A DNA stretch of 64,000 bases from Ulva prolifera. Its lineage: Eukaryota > Chlorophyta > Ulvophyceae > Ulvales > Ulvaceae. The stretch spans positions 7,487,836 through 7,551,835 of the forward strand of contig CM041198.1 in assembly GCA_023078555.1 (NCBI GenBank). The letters are read 5' to 3'. Position 1 is the first letter of the stretch; every line of letters starts with the position of its first letter. The notes under the pieces are model-generated. The model made no database searches. It was not told where the DNA came from and worked only from the letters and a program-made list of their open reading frames with translations. The translations under genes and the position numbers were made by a program. Of the stretch, positions 35,213 to 46,479 are shown piece by piece.

Positions 35213-36220
35213 TGGTGCTCAATGCCTCGGTGGGGCACAGCCTCACCCAGGAGGCCTCGTTCCCTGACACACATATGAATGCCGCGGGCCTACGCACCGC
35301 TCCGCCTCTGTCCTCGTGCGGCAGGGAGGCCGCGGATGTTGATGCCGCCACGTGTAGATGCATACATGGCTGGCTGGAGCCGTGCGCAGAACCTCCACAC
35401 ACCGTGCGGGCAAGGGGCAAGTGGCCACATATGTGTATGCATGAGGCGCCCAGGCCGCCCGCCGCCAGCTGCAGCATTCTGTGTGCGCATAGCTAGGTCC
35501 ATTGCTCCTGCCGGAGAACCAGCCCCACTGTGTAACAACCAGACAGCGCTCGCCCGTGCGCTCTCAAGCCATGCATCCGGCAGGGAGCCTGTCGCATAGC
35601 CTGTGGCTCCTTTGCGGGGTGCCCGTGCATCGATGGCTCCACCCTGGTCGCGAAGGCCGCCTCGACCGCACGCCGCGACTGTACGCATGCATGCACCCAT
35701 TCTCCCAGCTGCCGAGAATGGTGCGTCTCCATGTCCGCCTGCTGCCAGTCGTGTGGCCAAGGCGGCTGGGGCCAAAAAACCTTGTTTGTGTTCAAAATGC
35801 TGCGCGCCGCGGTATCTGATCATCATGATTGCAAGCTTCTCGTCGAGGCAGCACATGCGCGCACAGTGCCGGCTACAGCACGAGGGTCCAGCGCGGCCCT
35901 CCTCTACACTCCCCTCCGGTGCTGTGCTGCGCTGTGCTGGCCTCCAGGCGCCGGGGCCTGGTCCTGGCGTCGGACGTCTGCATGCGGGGTTGATCGTTCA
36001 ACGCCGACACGACAGGGCGCACCGCCGTCCGGGCGCTGTGTGTGTTTCACACAGACGTCGAGCGCGGCCAGTTGCGGGAGCACTGCAGCGACGGCATCAG
36101 CCGTTCGGCTTGCATGGAGGCCGCGGCGGGAACACCGCCCAAGAAGATTGCACCGAGTACATACCCGAGGTAACATTAATAATGCATGTGCACGCTCTTC
36201 CAGCCTGAAGCCTCACACCC

Positions 36221-36358
36221 GGGCTTGGTCGCCTTGCAGCTGTTCCAGGGCTGCCATCCGAAAGCAGACCCGAAATTTTCAGACTTGAGGTTTGATCTGC
36301 ATACATTATACATTATCATATGATGTATATGTGATCTGGCCCGATGACCCAACACTGC
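36221..36358 (+). mobile_element. MITE-like element, copy 2
   Basis: This copy has the conserved ends (TTGGTCGCCTTGCAGCTGTT on the left; GATGACCCAACACTG on the right) but carries an insertion of about 40 bp of TATA-rich sequence (36298-36331) in the middle. Confidence 0.6.
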
Positions 36359-36575
36359 CTCACGCGGCAATTGCAATGGCCACAACGCATCCTCCCCGGG
36401 CCCACCCCTGTGGCTGTGCTCCTGGGCATGGCGTGCTGAAGAGAGCGCCCGGTGACCCCCAGGCCTACCCCTGTGCTGCCCATGCTTATGCCGCTTGCCC
36501 AGGCCGCCCCCGGTGCTGCGTACGTACGCCGCACCCCCAGGCCTTTGGGGTGTGTGAATTCACACCCCGAAGCCG

Positions 36576-36594
36576 CCCCCCCCCCCCCCCCCCC
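36576..36594 (+). repeat. C(19) tract
   Basis: Homopolymer C run in intergenic DNA. Confidence 0.85.
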
Positions 36595-37112
36595 GCTGTT
36601 GGCAGCAGTGGCATGCCTGGGCGGCATACGCGGAGCAGTGCGTGTGTTGACGTGCTCCGTGTATGCACGGGTCGTCCCGGATGCAAAGTCCGTCGTGATG
36701 ATCGCCAGGCTGCCCGCAGGCCCAGGCGCACTTGTGCAGCTGGGTGATGCCAACGCGACGCCGTGTTTGGTCGGGCCGAGACCTGCAGTCCAGTCTCGCC
36801 TGAACGAAGGCAATCCCGTATACATCAACCATATCAGTTGCTGCACCTGTGCACGCATGTGATGGGGAGTGGCCCCGGCCCGGCAATCAATCACACATGT
36901 GGCCGTGTCGGCAGGTGCATGTTGGAAGGGTATCTCGGGAGATAGGGAGTGCCGCAGGCTTCGCACCGGAGCGCCCAGGGGCTGTGTGAAGAAGATTGGT
37001 GGTTGTATTCCCGCGTGGGTTGCTGCTTTTGCGGTGCTGCCCGCCTCGCCGCGCATTCACTTTTTTGGCACACAGCGCATGAGTATATATCCATTGCAAC
37101 CCCGTCCACCAT

Positions 37113-37140
37113 CCCCCCCCCCCCCCCCCCCCCCCCCCCC
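37113..37140 (+). repeat. C(28) tract
   Basis: Homopolymer C run. A G(12) tract follows at 37272-37283. Confidence 0.85.
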
Positions 37141-37833
37141 AAGTCTACTCCACTGCTCCCGCATGCCCCGGCGCACGACGCCGTTGGACCAAAAACGGGC
37201 AGGGCTTCGGTTTTCCCGACAGGGCCTGTAGAGCCCTGATGCTGACCACGGGAATAGATGCTGACCCTGGAGGGGGGGGGGGGTCTGGGCGTCATGGGGC
37301 GTGAGCGTGAAGCTGCATCTGAAGAAATGCATGCGTTCGTCGAATCCTATGAACAACATGGGTTTATTAGTCAATCATTGGTTGGTATGTCTCGCGAGCT
37401 ATCGCGCGCAATGCACAGCGCATGCACCTGCTCAACACGTCGGAGACCGGCGTCGACGTTGGATGGAGAATGCACAGGCGGCGGCGGTGTGGTGCTGCAC
37501 ATTCTGGGACATGTCCGGACATCGAGCGCCGGGCCGGCTACCCAACTTCGGAGCGCCGGCGCTATCTCGAGATAGTACCTCGCTAGGAGCTCGCATTGCG
37601 AAGCACCACGAATTTGTGAAATCTGTGATGAACACCGGCGTCAACAGGTACAGAGCCATGTACCCTGCTTGAGGCGACGTCATGTTGGGATCAACGTCAC
37701 GGATGACGTGTCTAGAAACTTGACAGTCTACTGACCATCGCATCGCTTTAGTGCGCTGCTGGGGTCGGCCAGACAGTCGTTTGGCGTGCCGAACACCCGC
37801 CCATTCTGACAGGTGATCCAGATCCATATTAGC

Positions 37834-39217
37834 ATGGCTGATGTGGTCGAGCTGATTCCGAAAGGTGCGTGGCGCGTCCATCGAGCCAAGCTTGAACAGC
37901 ACAGTGCTCGCGCTCTGCTTCTCCTGAGCACCATCCGGACACGCGGTCAGTATCTGGTGCATTGAGCGAGATGAATTGGTACCCATGGCCAACTGTGATG
38001 AACTGCTGAGCTTCTTCATCCCTGCAGATGGCCGCGCTGCATCGAGTTCGCAGCGCTCAAACATGGACCCGATGTCTACGGACTCCCAAGCGTCACCAAT
38101 GTCCGCCAAAGCGGCCGCCAAAGCGGACGTGATAAGTTCGACAGCTTGCCCTAGCCTGGAGGGAAACGGTGACTGCGTCGAGGTCTCTTTGCCACAGCGC
38201 GCACGTACGGAACCAGGCGTGCCTCCTGGCTACACCACTCCCGAGGCGACAGAAATCTGGCGGGGAACACAGATGACATTGCTCATGCTACTCTGCTTGC
38301 TGCTTGCCGGCGCCAGAGTGGGTCTCGCTTGGCGTTACAGCAGCTCGATGCCCCTCGTTTGCATCATGCTGACGACGTGCACAATTCCAACGTTCGGTGC
38401 GACTGGCGCGTACTTCTTCATTAGAGCTCGAGGCCAGGAGCCTACATGGAGTCAGGTCACGAAGGTGGGTTCTTGTCTCTTCAGTCGCGATCCTTCGTCC
38501 CTCTGCAACGCAGAAGCCAAGCTGCTCCTGCAGCTGGCGCAGCTCCTCGCAGAATGGGCTCCCTCGGCGCCTCTGCCTGAGACAGGCACGCCGGCGACGC
38601 ACAGAGCACCCTCCCTCCCTGGTTGTGCATACAATCGTAGGCTTACACGCAGGGCCGCACAACCATGGTACGCAGTGAGTGCCCGGCGGTGGCGTTGGTG
38701 TCTGTGTTCTTGGCACTTGCGCCGTCGGTGCTACCTACCTCGCCCATGCCAGTGGCCACACACCATCAACCGCCGCACAACCAGCCCCACGCAACAGGTC
38801 TGCGAGCCTTAGCTACAGCAACGCCATTCGGCCGTCTGCAAAACACCGCAGCATCCCGGCGGGGTCACCGCCCGGATGTCTCGCCATGCTGCGGCCTTAA
38901 GGAAGCTTCAGCTCGGAGCTCGGCCAGAGCAACTTCAAGTTTTGCTGCAGGTCAGCATGGGGGTGATCTTTGCATTCTGCACAGTGCTGGGCACGCAGCT
39001 GAACCTCGGGATATTTGCATTATGCCACATCAGGACTGACGACCGCGCCCCGTGGGAGTACCCTGTCGGCGCCTACGCCATCGCCTACCTCCTCTTCGCG
39101 ACCTGCGCTGCTGAGGCTGCGCTGACGCGGACACAGCCCAAGTTGCTGCGCGGGATGGCGCTTTCTGCGCGTGCGGAGCGGGAGCAGCCGCCTGCGGCTC
39201 CCGCGCCCGACGCGTGA
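37834..39217 (+). CDS. Four-TM array protein C1
   Basis: Three exons, 37834..37864, 38028..38464 and 38951..39217, phases 1 and 0, give 244 aa. The mini-exon MADVVELIPK ends in G before GTGCGT. Exon 2 has a Ser/Ala-rich tail (MSTDSQASPMSAKAAAKADV), a Pro-rich stretch (GVPPGYTTPEAT), EIWRGTQ, TM1 (MTLLMLLCLLLAGARVGLAW), TM2 (MPLVCIMLTTCTIPTFGATG) and a loop RARGQEPTWSQVTK. Exon 3 has TM3 (GVIFAFCTVLGTQLNLGIFA), a short acidic loop (RTDDRAPWEYP), TM4 (VGAYAIAYLLFATCAAEAAL) and a basic tail (RTQPKLLRGMALSARAERE). It is the close partner of C2, and the two lie in a tandem segmental duplication. Confidence 0.78.
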
Positions 39218-39873
39218 CGGCGTCCACACGACGCCCGAGTGGCGTCCGAGCACCTGGCGTTGCATGCATGCATGCATGTGCGCGTGTCGCTCGCTCCCCG
39301 CGGACGGCGGCGGTCAGTGGCACCGACCCCTGCCGAGGGATCATGAACCAGAGGTTCCTCCCAGCATCCAAGCGTGTCTAGAGCACTCGTGGCCGCAGTG
39401 AGTGCATGCCGCAACACAGCCGGCCGTGATGCTCCATGCATGTGTCCTTTGTGACCACTTGGGGTCAGCTGCCGTGGCCGGGGCTTGCCGCGGTCCCCGT
39501 GCGAAAGGCGTTCACACAACGGCGGCACCGCTGCTTCGGCGCCGATGCTGCGGCTGGATGCATGTGGCGGCTGGTACGGGCTGCCGGCAGGTAGCCTGAG
39601 CATCCGGGCGCGGAGCCCGCAGCTACTCTACATGCATGGGTAGGGAAGCGTAGCCGGGGCGTCATGGGCCGCAGCTGCACCGTGCTGTGCCCCTGGCGTG
39701 CCTCGCACAGCACGCAGCACGCAGCCCTGAGCGCGTGGCGGCTTGCGGCGCAATGCGCCGTGGGGCGCGTCCCAGGCGGCATCGGTCAGCGCCGAGAGGA
39801 GCTCCCTCAATCGACATTGGCCAGTGAAGACACTGTTGGGGGATCCTGGCCCGGGACACAAGTCAGAGGATTA

Positions 39874-39890
39874 GGGGGGGGGGGGGGGGG
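39874..39890 (+). repeat. G(17) tract
   Basis: Homopolymer G run in the C1 3' flank. The C2 copy of this segment lacks it. Confidence 0.8.
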
Positions 39891-40358
39891 ACATTGTGGT
39901 CGCACCCCGTCACTGTAGCTTTCCTTGAACCAGATGCTTTGTAACGCTGGCACAGGAGCTTGTGCCGTGGGGTCGCGGCCCGGCCGGCGTGGGCGTGTCC
40001 AGCCAGACATGCGCAGCCTGCATGCATGTGCATGGGCAGCTTGAGCAGCTTGCAAACTGCAGGGCTTGGGTGTTGCAATGATGGCGGCAGACAGCACCAC
40101 GAAGCCAGGCAGCAGTGTAAGTGCTGACCCACCAACCCCGCCCTGCGCACTTACGCCAGTGGCTGGGGTGCAACTTTCGCCGGCAACACGCATGCATACG
40201 CCCGGCGATAGGCTGCATGCTAGGCTGGTCGCCATGTGATGTGACACGCAGTCCTTTGTAAGAGCATGTTCATGCATTCGGCAACAGTGATACCTGACTG
40301 CCTGCACCTGGGACACGTGGACGCGCTTGTGACGGATTTTGTGTACACACACATGCAT

Positions 40359-40384
40359 GTGTCAACATGCATTAATGTTGACAC
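40359..40384. repeat. Perfect inverted repeat, 10-bp arms
   Basis: GTGTCAACAT and ATGTTGACAC flank a 6-base loop (GCATTA). It could fold as a short hairpin. No function is evident. Confidence 0.6.
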
Positions 40385-41872
40385 AGTGCCGGTATCTCGG
40401 AGGTAGAGCAATTGCTCTAACGGCACTCACGGCCACAGCCCTCTGCGGCAGCGGGCGGACGCTGCAGGCCCCACCACACCACATCCATGCACCGCACAGC
40501 CACCTGTTCACATGATCGTATTCATGATCTTCATGATAGCGCGGTGTCCATCTTTGTGTGTGGGCCTGAGGCAGGGAAGACGTACGTGCGGCCCCCGTCC
40601 GTGGCGGGCCGCGTGGGCCACGGCAGGGGACCTGCGAGCGGATCGCAGAGCGGGGCCACACGGCAGCTGGCCGCGCGCATGCTGGGCCATGCATGACGCA
40701 GCGTGCCGACGGCTGGGCCATCAGCGGGAAGGCGGCACAGCCAGTTTTGTGGCAGGGGAAGGGCGGGGCGGGGCCGGCGTGCTCTGCATGGGGTGTTCAG
40801 CGCTGGACGCGGAGGAAGCTAGCACACACGCATGGCGCTTCGTGGTCTGCTATGATGTAGGACAGCATGCTGTGGTCGGTAATTTGCGGACCACCTGCAG
40901 CGTTCGCGACCTGACTATAGTCATAGCTATAGCTCACGTGACTTTTTAGCGCACCTAGGTTGCAACGTGAATGCTCGTGAAGGTCCAGTATTATCGCGGT
41001 CGACCGCTAGACTACGATCGCACTGTGGCGACATGCGACGTCTGGGCGCAACGTGCGATAGCGGGGATGTCTGACCAGATATCTCACGAGGCGAGGGGGG
41101 CAGTGGAGTCAGGTTCGGCTGCTGAGTGAGAGGGTGGCGGGCAGCCTGCCATTTGGAGGCCGCCCCGGGAGGCTAGAGGAGCTGCTACATGTTGCCCGTG
41201 TAGAGCACAAACGTGTCAATCGAGCGTGCGTGCAGCGTAGCACCGTCGACGGGGCATGCAGGAGCATGCTGCATGCTGTGGTGTTGAAATCAACCCCTCT
41301 TCAGAGGGGGGGGCGGTCGCGACCGAGGCTGGGGCCGCTGCGAGGGTGTATCTAGCCGCGTCGTCAAAGATGCTTGTGTTCGTTTGATCTAGCCCGTTCG
41401 CTGTTCTGTATCTCAGACATACATAGCTTCTAGCTAGTATTCATCGACCGGACAACATATCGCGTGCATCGCACAGCGCATGCTCCTGCTCAACGCGACG
41501 GATACCAACGACGTCGTTAGTTTCTGTGGAGGAGTTTCACACCACGGCGTTGTGATTCTCCAAAATGGGCACAGGGCTTGCTGCCCAACTTCGGAGCGCT
41601 CGCTAGCAGCACTGCTAGCTCGCATTGCGAAGCGCTTGACAATCGTGGCATGTGTGATGTTCACAGGCGCCATCAGGTACAGAGCTACAGAGCCTGCATG
41701 ACACGATAGCATGTTTGTGTCAACGTCACAGTCGACGTGTATGCAACAATGACAGCTGCAGTGGCAGTGACCATTGTATCTAAGCTCTAGCGCACTGCTG
41801 GAATCGACCTACCACTCCGTTGGCGAGCCTCACAACTAGCAGGTTTCGATTCACTTTGACAGGTCTATCAGC

Positions 41873-43642
41873 ATGGATGACATGGCCGAATTGATTCCGA
41901 ACGGTGCGTGGCTCGTCCATCGAGCCAAGCTTGAACAGCACAGTGCTTGCGCTCTGCTTCTTCGGAGCACCAGGCGGAAACGCTATCTGCAATTGGCGAT
42001 CAGTTGAGGAAAGTTGTCCGTGGTCACCTGCTGTGGCGATACTGAGCTTGCTTGCTCCCTGCAGATGGCCCCGCTGAACTGAACTCGCGTCGCTCAAACA
42101 GGGACCCGATGTCTACGGATTCCCAGAACTCACCAACGTCGGCTAGCGCAGCCCTGATAGACTCCACAGCTAGCCCTGGCTTGGAGAAAACCGCTGACAG
42201 CGTCGAGATCTCAATGCCACCGCGCGAATGGACGGGCGTGCCTCCTGACTATACCAACTTCGAGGCGACGGAGATCTGGCGGGGGACGCAAATGTCCCTG
42301 CTCATGCTGCTCTGCGTTGTGCTTGCCGGTGCAATAGTCGGTGTCGCTTGGCTTGACAGCGGCTCGATGCCGCTCGCTTCCATCATGATGACAACGTGCA
42401 CAATTCCCACGTTCGGAACGACTGGCGCTTACTTCTTTCTTAGAGTGCGAGGCCAGCAGCCTACATGGACACAGGTCAAGAAGGTGTGTTCATGAGTGTT
42501 GGATCGCACTGCCTGCTTGTTCGTTATCACATGCAAAAGCTAACTGAGCCAGGTTGCCTGGCGCCGCTGCACACAGAAAGGCCTGCCTCGACAGCAGACA
42601 TGCACGGTTACAAGCCTGTTCAGGTTGGTTGTGGTATACAAGCCCATTTGTTTATTACACGAGGGGTGCACATAGTGCACCTGTTGCTGGCAGCTTATTG
42701 AATCAAACCTGCCGTGTGATACAAAGACAGACTCGGAGAGGCTGGTGGCACCACCGGGGCAAGGCACAAGCACACCAACGCCACCTTCGCCAGCAGATGC
42801 TGACACACGGCAGACCCATCCACCTGCTGTGTGAATCAGTGCAGCTCTGTAGCTAGTTGATTATTGTAGTTAGCTGCATCCCAGCTGCACCAATCTGATC
42901 AACACTAGCAAGCTTGCTGCAGCGGCCATGCATGGAATTGTCACCATCCCAGGCATTCACCCAGGACTGACCGGGCATCACACCGATACAATAAACAAAA
43001 CAGAAACGACCACGACCGCGGGTGCGGCAGGATATCAGCCGCGACACCCCAAGGGGCAGGCAGGCCGCTCACACACTCACCACCACCCACCGCACAACCA
43101 GCCACACGAAACAAATTCGAGGGGCTCAGCTGCAGCAACACAGTGCAACTGTTTTCCACACATCGCTGCAGCAACATAGTTCAACTGTTTGCCACACATC
43201 GCTGCATCCCGGCAACGTCTCCACTGCATTCTTCCAGCGTCGATGTACTATATAGTATAGAGCGCTCTTAAAATACAGTCCTACATACGATTATTGAAAT
43301 GTCTAGTGGAGACAATGCGCATTGCTGCTGCCAGCATGACGTCGACCGGACCCACCTGAGCCACCTGTGCTGCAGGTTACGATGGGAGCCGTAATCGCAT
43401 TCTACTCAGTGATGGGCACGAACGTCAACCTCGGGATCTTTGCATACGGCTACACCTGGACAGACGACAGGGAGCTGTACGAGTACCCCGCCATCACCTA
43501 CGTCATCGCCTTCCTCCTGTACTCAGCCTTCGCTGCTCTGTGTTCGCTGATGCCGACCGCGCGCAAGTTGGTGCGCCTGATGGCCCTCTCGGCTCAAGCG
43601 GAACGCACGCAGCGGCCCGTGGCGCCCGAGGCCGACGCGTGA
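41873..43642 (+). CDS. Four-TM array protein C2
   Basis: Three exons, 41873..41903, 42065..42483 and 43376..43642, phases 1 and 0, give 238 aa. The mini-exon MDDMAELIPN ends in G before GTGCGT. Exon 2 keeps MSTDSQNSPTSASAALIDST, GVPPDYTNFEATEIWRGTQM, TM1 (SLLMLLCVVLAGAIVGVAWL) and TM2 (PLASIMMTTCTIPTFGTTGA). Exon 3 keeps TM3 (AVIAFYSVMGTNVNLGIFAY), the loop WTDDRELYEYP, TM4 (ITYVIAFLLYSAFAALCSLM) and RKLVRLMALSAQAERTQ. Exon 3 has exactly the same length as in C1 (267 nt), and differences are largely conservative, while the intron between exons 2 and 3 is about 400 bp longer. This suggests protein-level selection on both copies. Confidence 0.8.
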
Positions 43643-46479
43643 CGCCATGCATGCGGCGCCCGAGCAGCGTGCGGGACCTGGGGCGGCGCATGCATGCATG
43701 CATGGTGCTGTAGGCGGACGGGGGCAGACAGTGCTAGTGGTGGTGACCCCTTCCCGCCGGCGTCCGCGGCCCTACAGCCGCAGAGCTCTAGCCGCCGCAG
43801 TGGCGTCGGGAGTGCAGGGCGAGGTGTGCACCCGTGTTGGGTCGCTTTGCAGCATTTCCAGGGCTGCCACCCATAAAATAGACCTGAATATTCGGAATTG
43901 TTACGTATGATCGGGCCCGACGACCCAACACTGGTGTGCGCGGGCACCGTTGCGCCGCACCCAGAGCAGCTGCCGCACGATCGTGCTCCATGCATGCATG
44001 CTCAGAAGCATGTGGTGGCGCCTGCGCGGGCCGGTGCGTGAAGCAGCAGCCCCCGCCGGCGTGCTGTAGGTGACCAGGCAGCTGCGGCAACGGCGGCACC
44101 GCTGGGTGTATGTCGCGGCTGTTCCGGGCAGGCAGGCAGGCTGTGGGCCGAGGCGCTGAGCCCGGGCGGCTCTACACAAACGCATGGGCAGGGTCGCGTG
44201 GCCCGGGGCCGCCGCGCGCCATGGGCCGCAGCTGCACCGTGCTGCGCCCCGCACAGCACGCAGCGCTGCGCGCACGGCTGGCTGCAGCGCGTGGCTCCAC
44301 GGTGCACGCCCCAGGCAGCAGTGGGGCTGCGGCCCTGGCCGGAGCTCCCTCGGTCGACGTTGACCAGTGAAACACCCCAACAACACTGTGTGGGTGGGAG
44401 GTCCTGGCGCGGGGCAGGAGTCAGCGGGTGCAGCAGTCGGGGCCACGCGGCCGGACCCACCGACGCCAGGGTGACTCTGGTCAATGATTGTACGGCGCTG
44501 GCACAGAAGCGTGTGCCCTCGAGTTGGGGTCCGGTCGTGGCCCGGCCGTCTCTTGGTCTCGGAGCCGGGCGTGCGCTCGAGAGGCTCACTCGAGCAGGTT
44601 GCGAACTGCAGGGATGCGATGCAAGTACCCGTGCCGGCGGTACACATGGCAGGACCCACACCCTGCGTGTGCGCCCGGTGCTGGCCTGTCGGCCATGCCA
44701 GTTGCATTGTGATGTCACACGGAGTACATTGAAAGACGGTGTCTGACTGGCTGCGCTTGAGCCGTGCGCTCGTGATGGATGATGCGGCGAGCACCGCCCC
44801 ATCCCCGCACAGCAGTCCGCGCCGCGGCGGCCAACCGGACCCGGGCCACGGAGCCATGCCATCATGTTGGTTGCCTGGCCTCACGCCTAGCGCATTTATG
44901 CAGCCAGGCATGAGTCCCCACAGCATCACGCGCGGCGTGGTCTGCGTCATCAGCGCCGGACTCCGGATACGTGGGCTGGAGTCCCGCCAGTTCAACTCTT
45001 CATGTAACGCGACCTGTGCATGCTGTGAATGCTTTGTGAAGCTGCCGCGCCCGGGACTCGGGCCTCGGCCGCAAGAAGCTCGCCATGCCGCTGCGAACTT
45101 GACCTTTGGCCTTGCAATGGGGAAGCAGAATGCGTTCATTGGGACGTTTTCGCAAAAGATGCGCTACCTGTACGTGCCACGTGTATTTGCGCCTCAAATG
45201 CCACAACAACTTGCAGAAAGTCCGGATCGTGCTTGATGCAGCATACCGTAATGCTAGTAGGAGATTTGCACTTGTGGCCTCGCAGCAAGCGACAGAGGCT
45301 GAGGCGCCCGACCCACAGAGCAGTCGCCAGTACACTGAGTCAGGACCGCCCGTAACAACCAGTAAGCATGCGGTCGCACCAGTCTACAAAGCGTTGCCGC
45401 GGCGCTATGCCGCAAGGCTGTTTGGTTGGTTTCACGGCATGTGATAGGCCTATAGGTGGGCCAGCAAGCCGGGTGCGGTTGATCACGATGCTGCACAGTC
45501 CGCCATTGTGTGCTGCCATGCATTGGCTGCGTGCTCGTTCGGTTTGCTTTCCGCTGAAGCATGCAGCCGGCCTGTGGCGCAGTGCAGCCGCTCCAGGCGC
45601 CGCTCCAGGGCACTTTGAATCTAACGCCGCTCATCCATACACGCCATCTGTTATATAACTTATATGACATCATACAATTCAGCACAATAGCGGGGACTGT
45701 AGCCCGCAGCAGCCGACACATATGCATGCATCACGTAATTCATCTAAACAGCGGGGACTGTAGCCGACGGCACACTGGTACAGCACAGGCAGCAGCAGCC
45801 GACACAGAGCAGAAGAAGCACAGCCGTGGCGGATCATGCAAATGTCACATACTTCAAACGTCATGATTACAATTACACCGATTACACTAACAGTATCAAC
45901 TACATATACTGTGCACCACGCGAGTGCGATGCATGCCACTCTCAGCCGCCTCCCGGCCAATTAGCTCCACGGCAACCTCAGGCGGCAGCCCCACCGGCGA
46001 CAGGCATCAATCTTCAAGCCTTACCCAGGCATTGGCAGCTGGTTATAGCTTTGGAGCTTGATTGTTATGCAGCCCGAACCGCAAGGCGCACCGCCGCGCA
46101 TGGTGCATGCACGCGCATGGGGCGCGTAGCCACACAGGGGAAACTCTAGCCTGCTGTACACTCGGGAGCCTGCTTCACGCTCCCTCTCCCTGCAGGCGGC
46201 CGGGCGACACGTACTAACGTGCACGCATCTACGCACATGACCTAACAGTTCTGCATCGCCTAACAGCCCAACTGGCATGCATACTGCTGCGCATTCACAC
46301 CTGACTCAGCACGCACCACAGGCAGCACGAGGCCAGCACAAACACGTCAACACATCTTGAACGTACGCCAACAGTGCAGGCCGTCCATGCATGTGCAGCC
46401 AGGCCTCATTCACTGCAGTTGGCGCTACAAATCAGCACGGCTACGCTCCGCTTAGGACGGTGGTCGTCGTGGCACAGCA
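43643..46479. other. C2 3' flank, intergenic
   Basis: Holds a MITE-like element, the second copy of the C1 3' flank (to about 44740), and GC-rich DNA with long open frames on both strands that look fortuitous. Two copies of a 16-bp sequence (AGCGGGGACTGTAGCC) lie near 45690 and 45751. Confidence 0.45.
43834..43932 (+). mobile_element. MITE-like element, copy 3
   Basis: About 99 bp bounded by GTGTTGGGTC and GACCCAACAC inverted termini, with the same core as copies 1, 2 and 4. No coding capacity. Confidence 0.75.

Larger units (their letters stand above)
34504..37833. other. Intergenic between B1 and C1, repeat-rich
   Basis: This 3.3-kb stretch contains two MITE-like elements, two long C tracts and a G tract, plus GCATGC repeats. 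From about 37400 onward it is duplicated, diverged, upstream of C2 (about 41450-41872). No gene is supported. Confidence 0.5.
39218..41872. other. C1 3' flank, intergenic
   Basis: The first ~1 kb (39450-40250) has a diverged second copy downstream of C2 (44080-44740). The rest contains a G(17) tract (39874-39890), a 10-bp inverted repeat and the promoter region of C2, itself a copy of the C1 upstream region. No gene is supported. Confidence 0.5.

Noticed and set aside
43901..45139. 412-codon minus-strand frame and overlapping plus-strand frames
   Set aside because: GC-rich duplicated flank of C2. Start codons are weak, composition is Arg/Pro/Ala-rich, and the equivalent segment next to C1 does not keep the frame.
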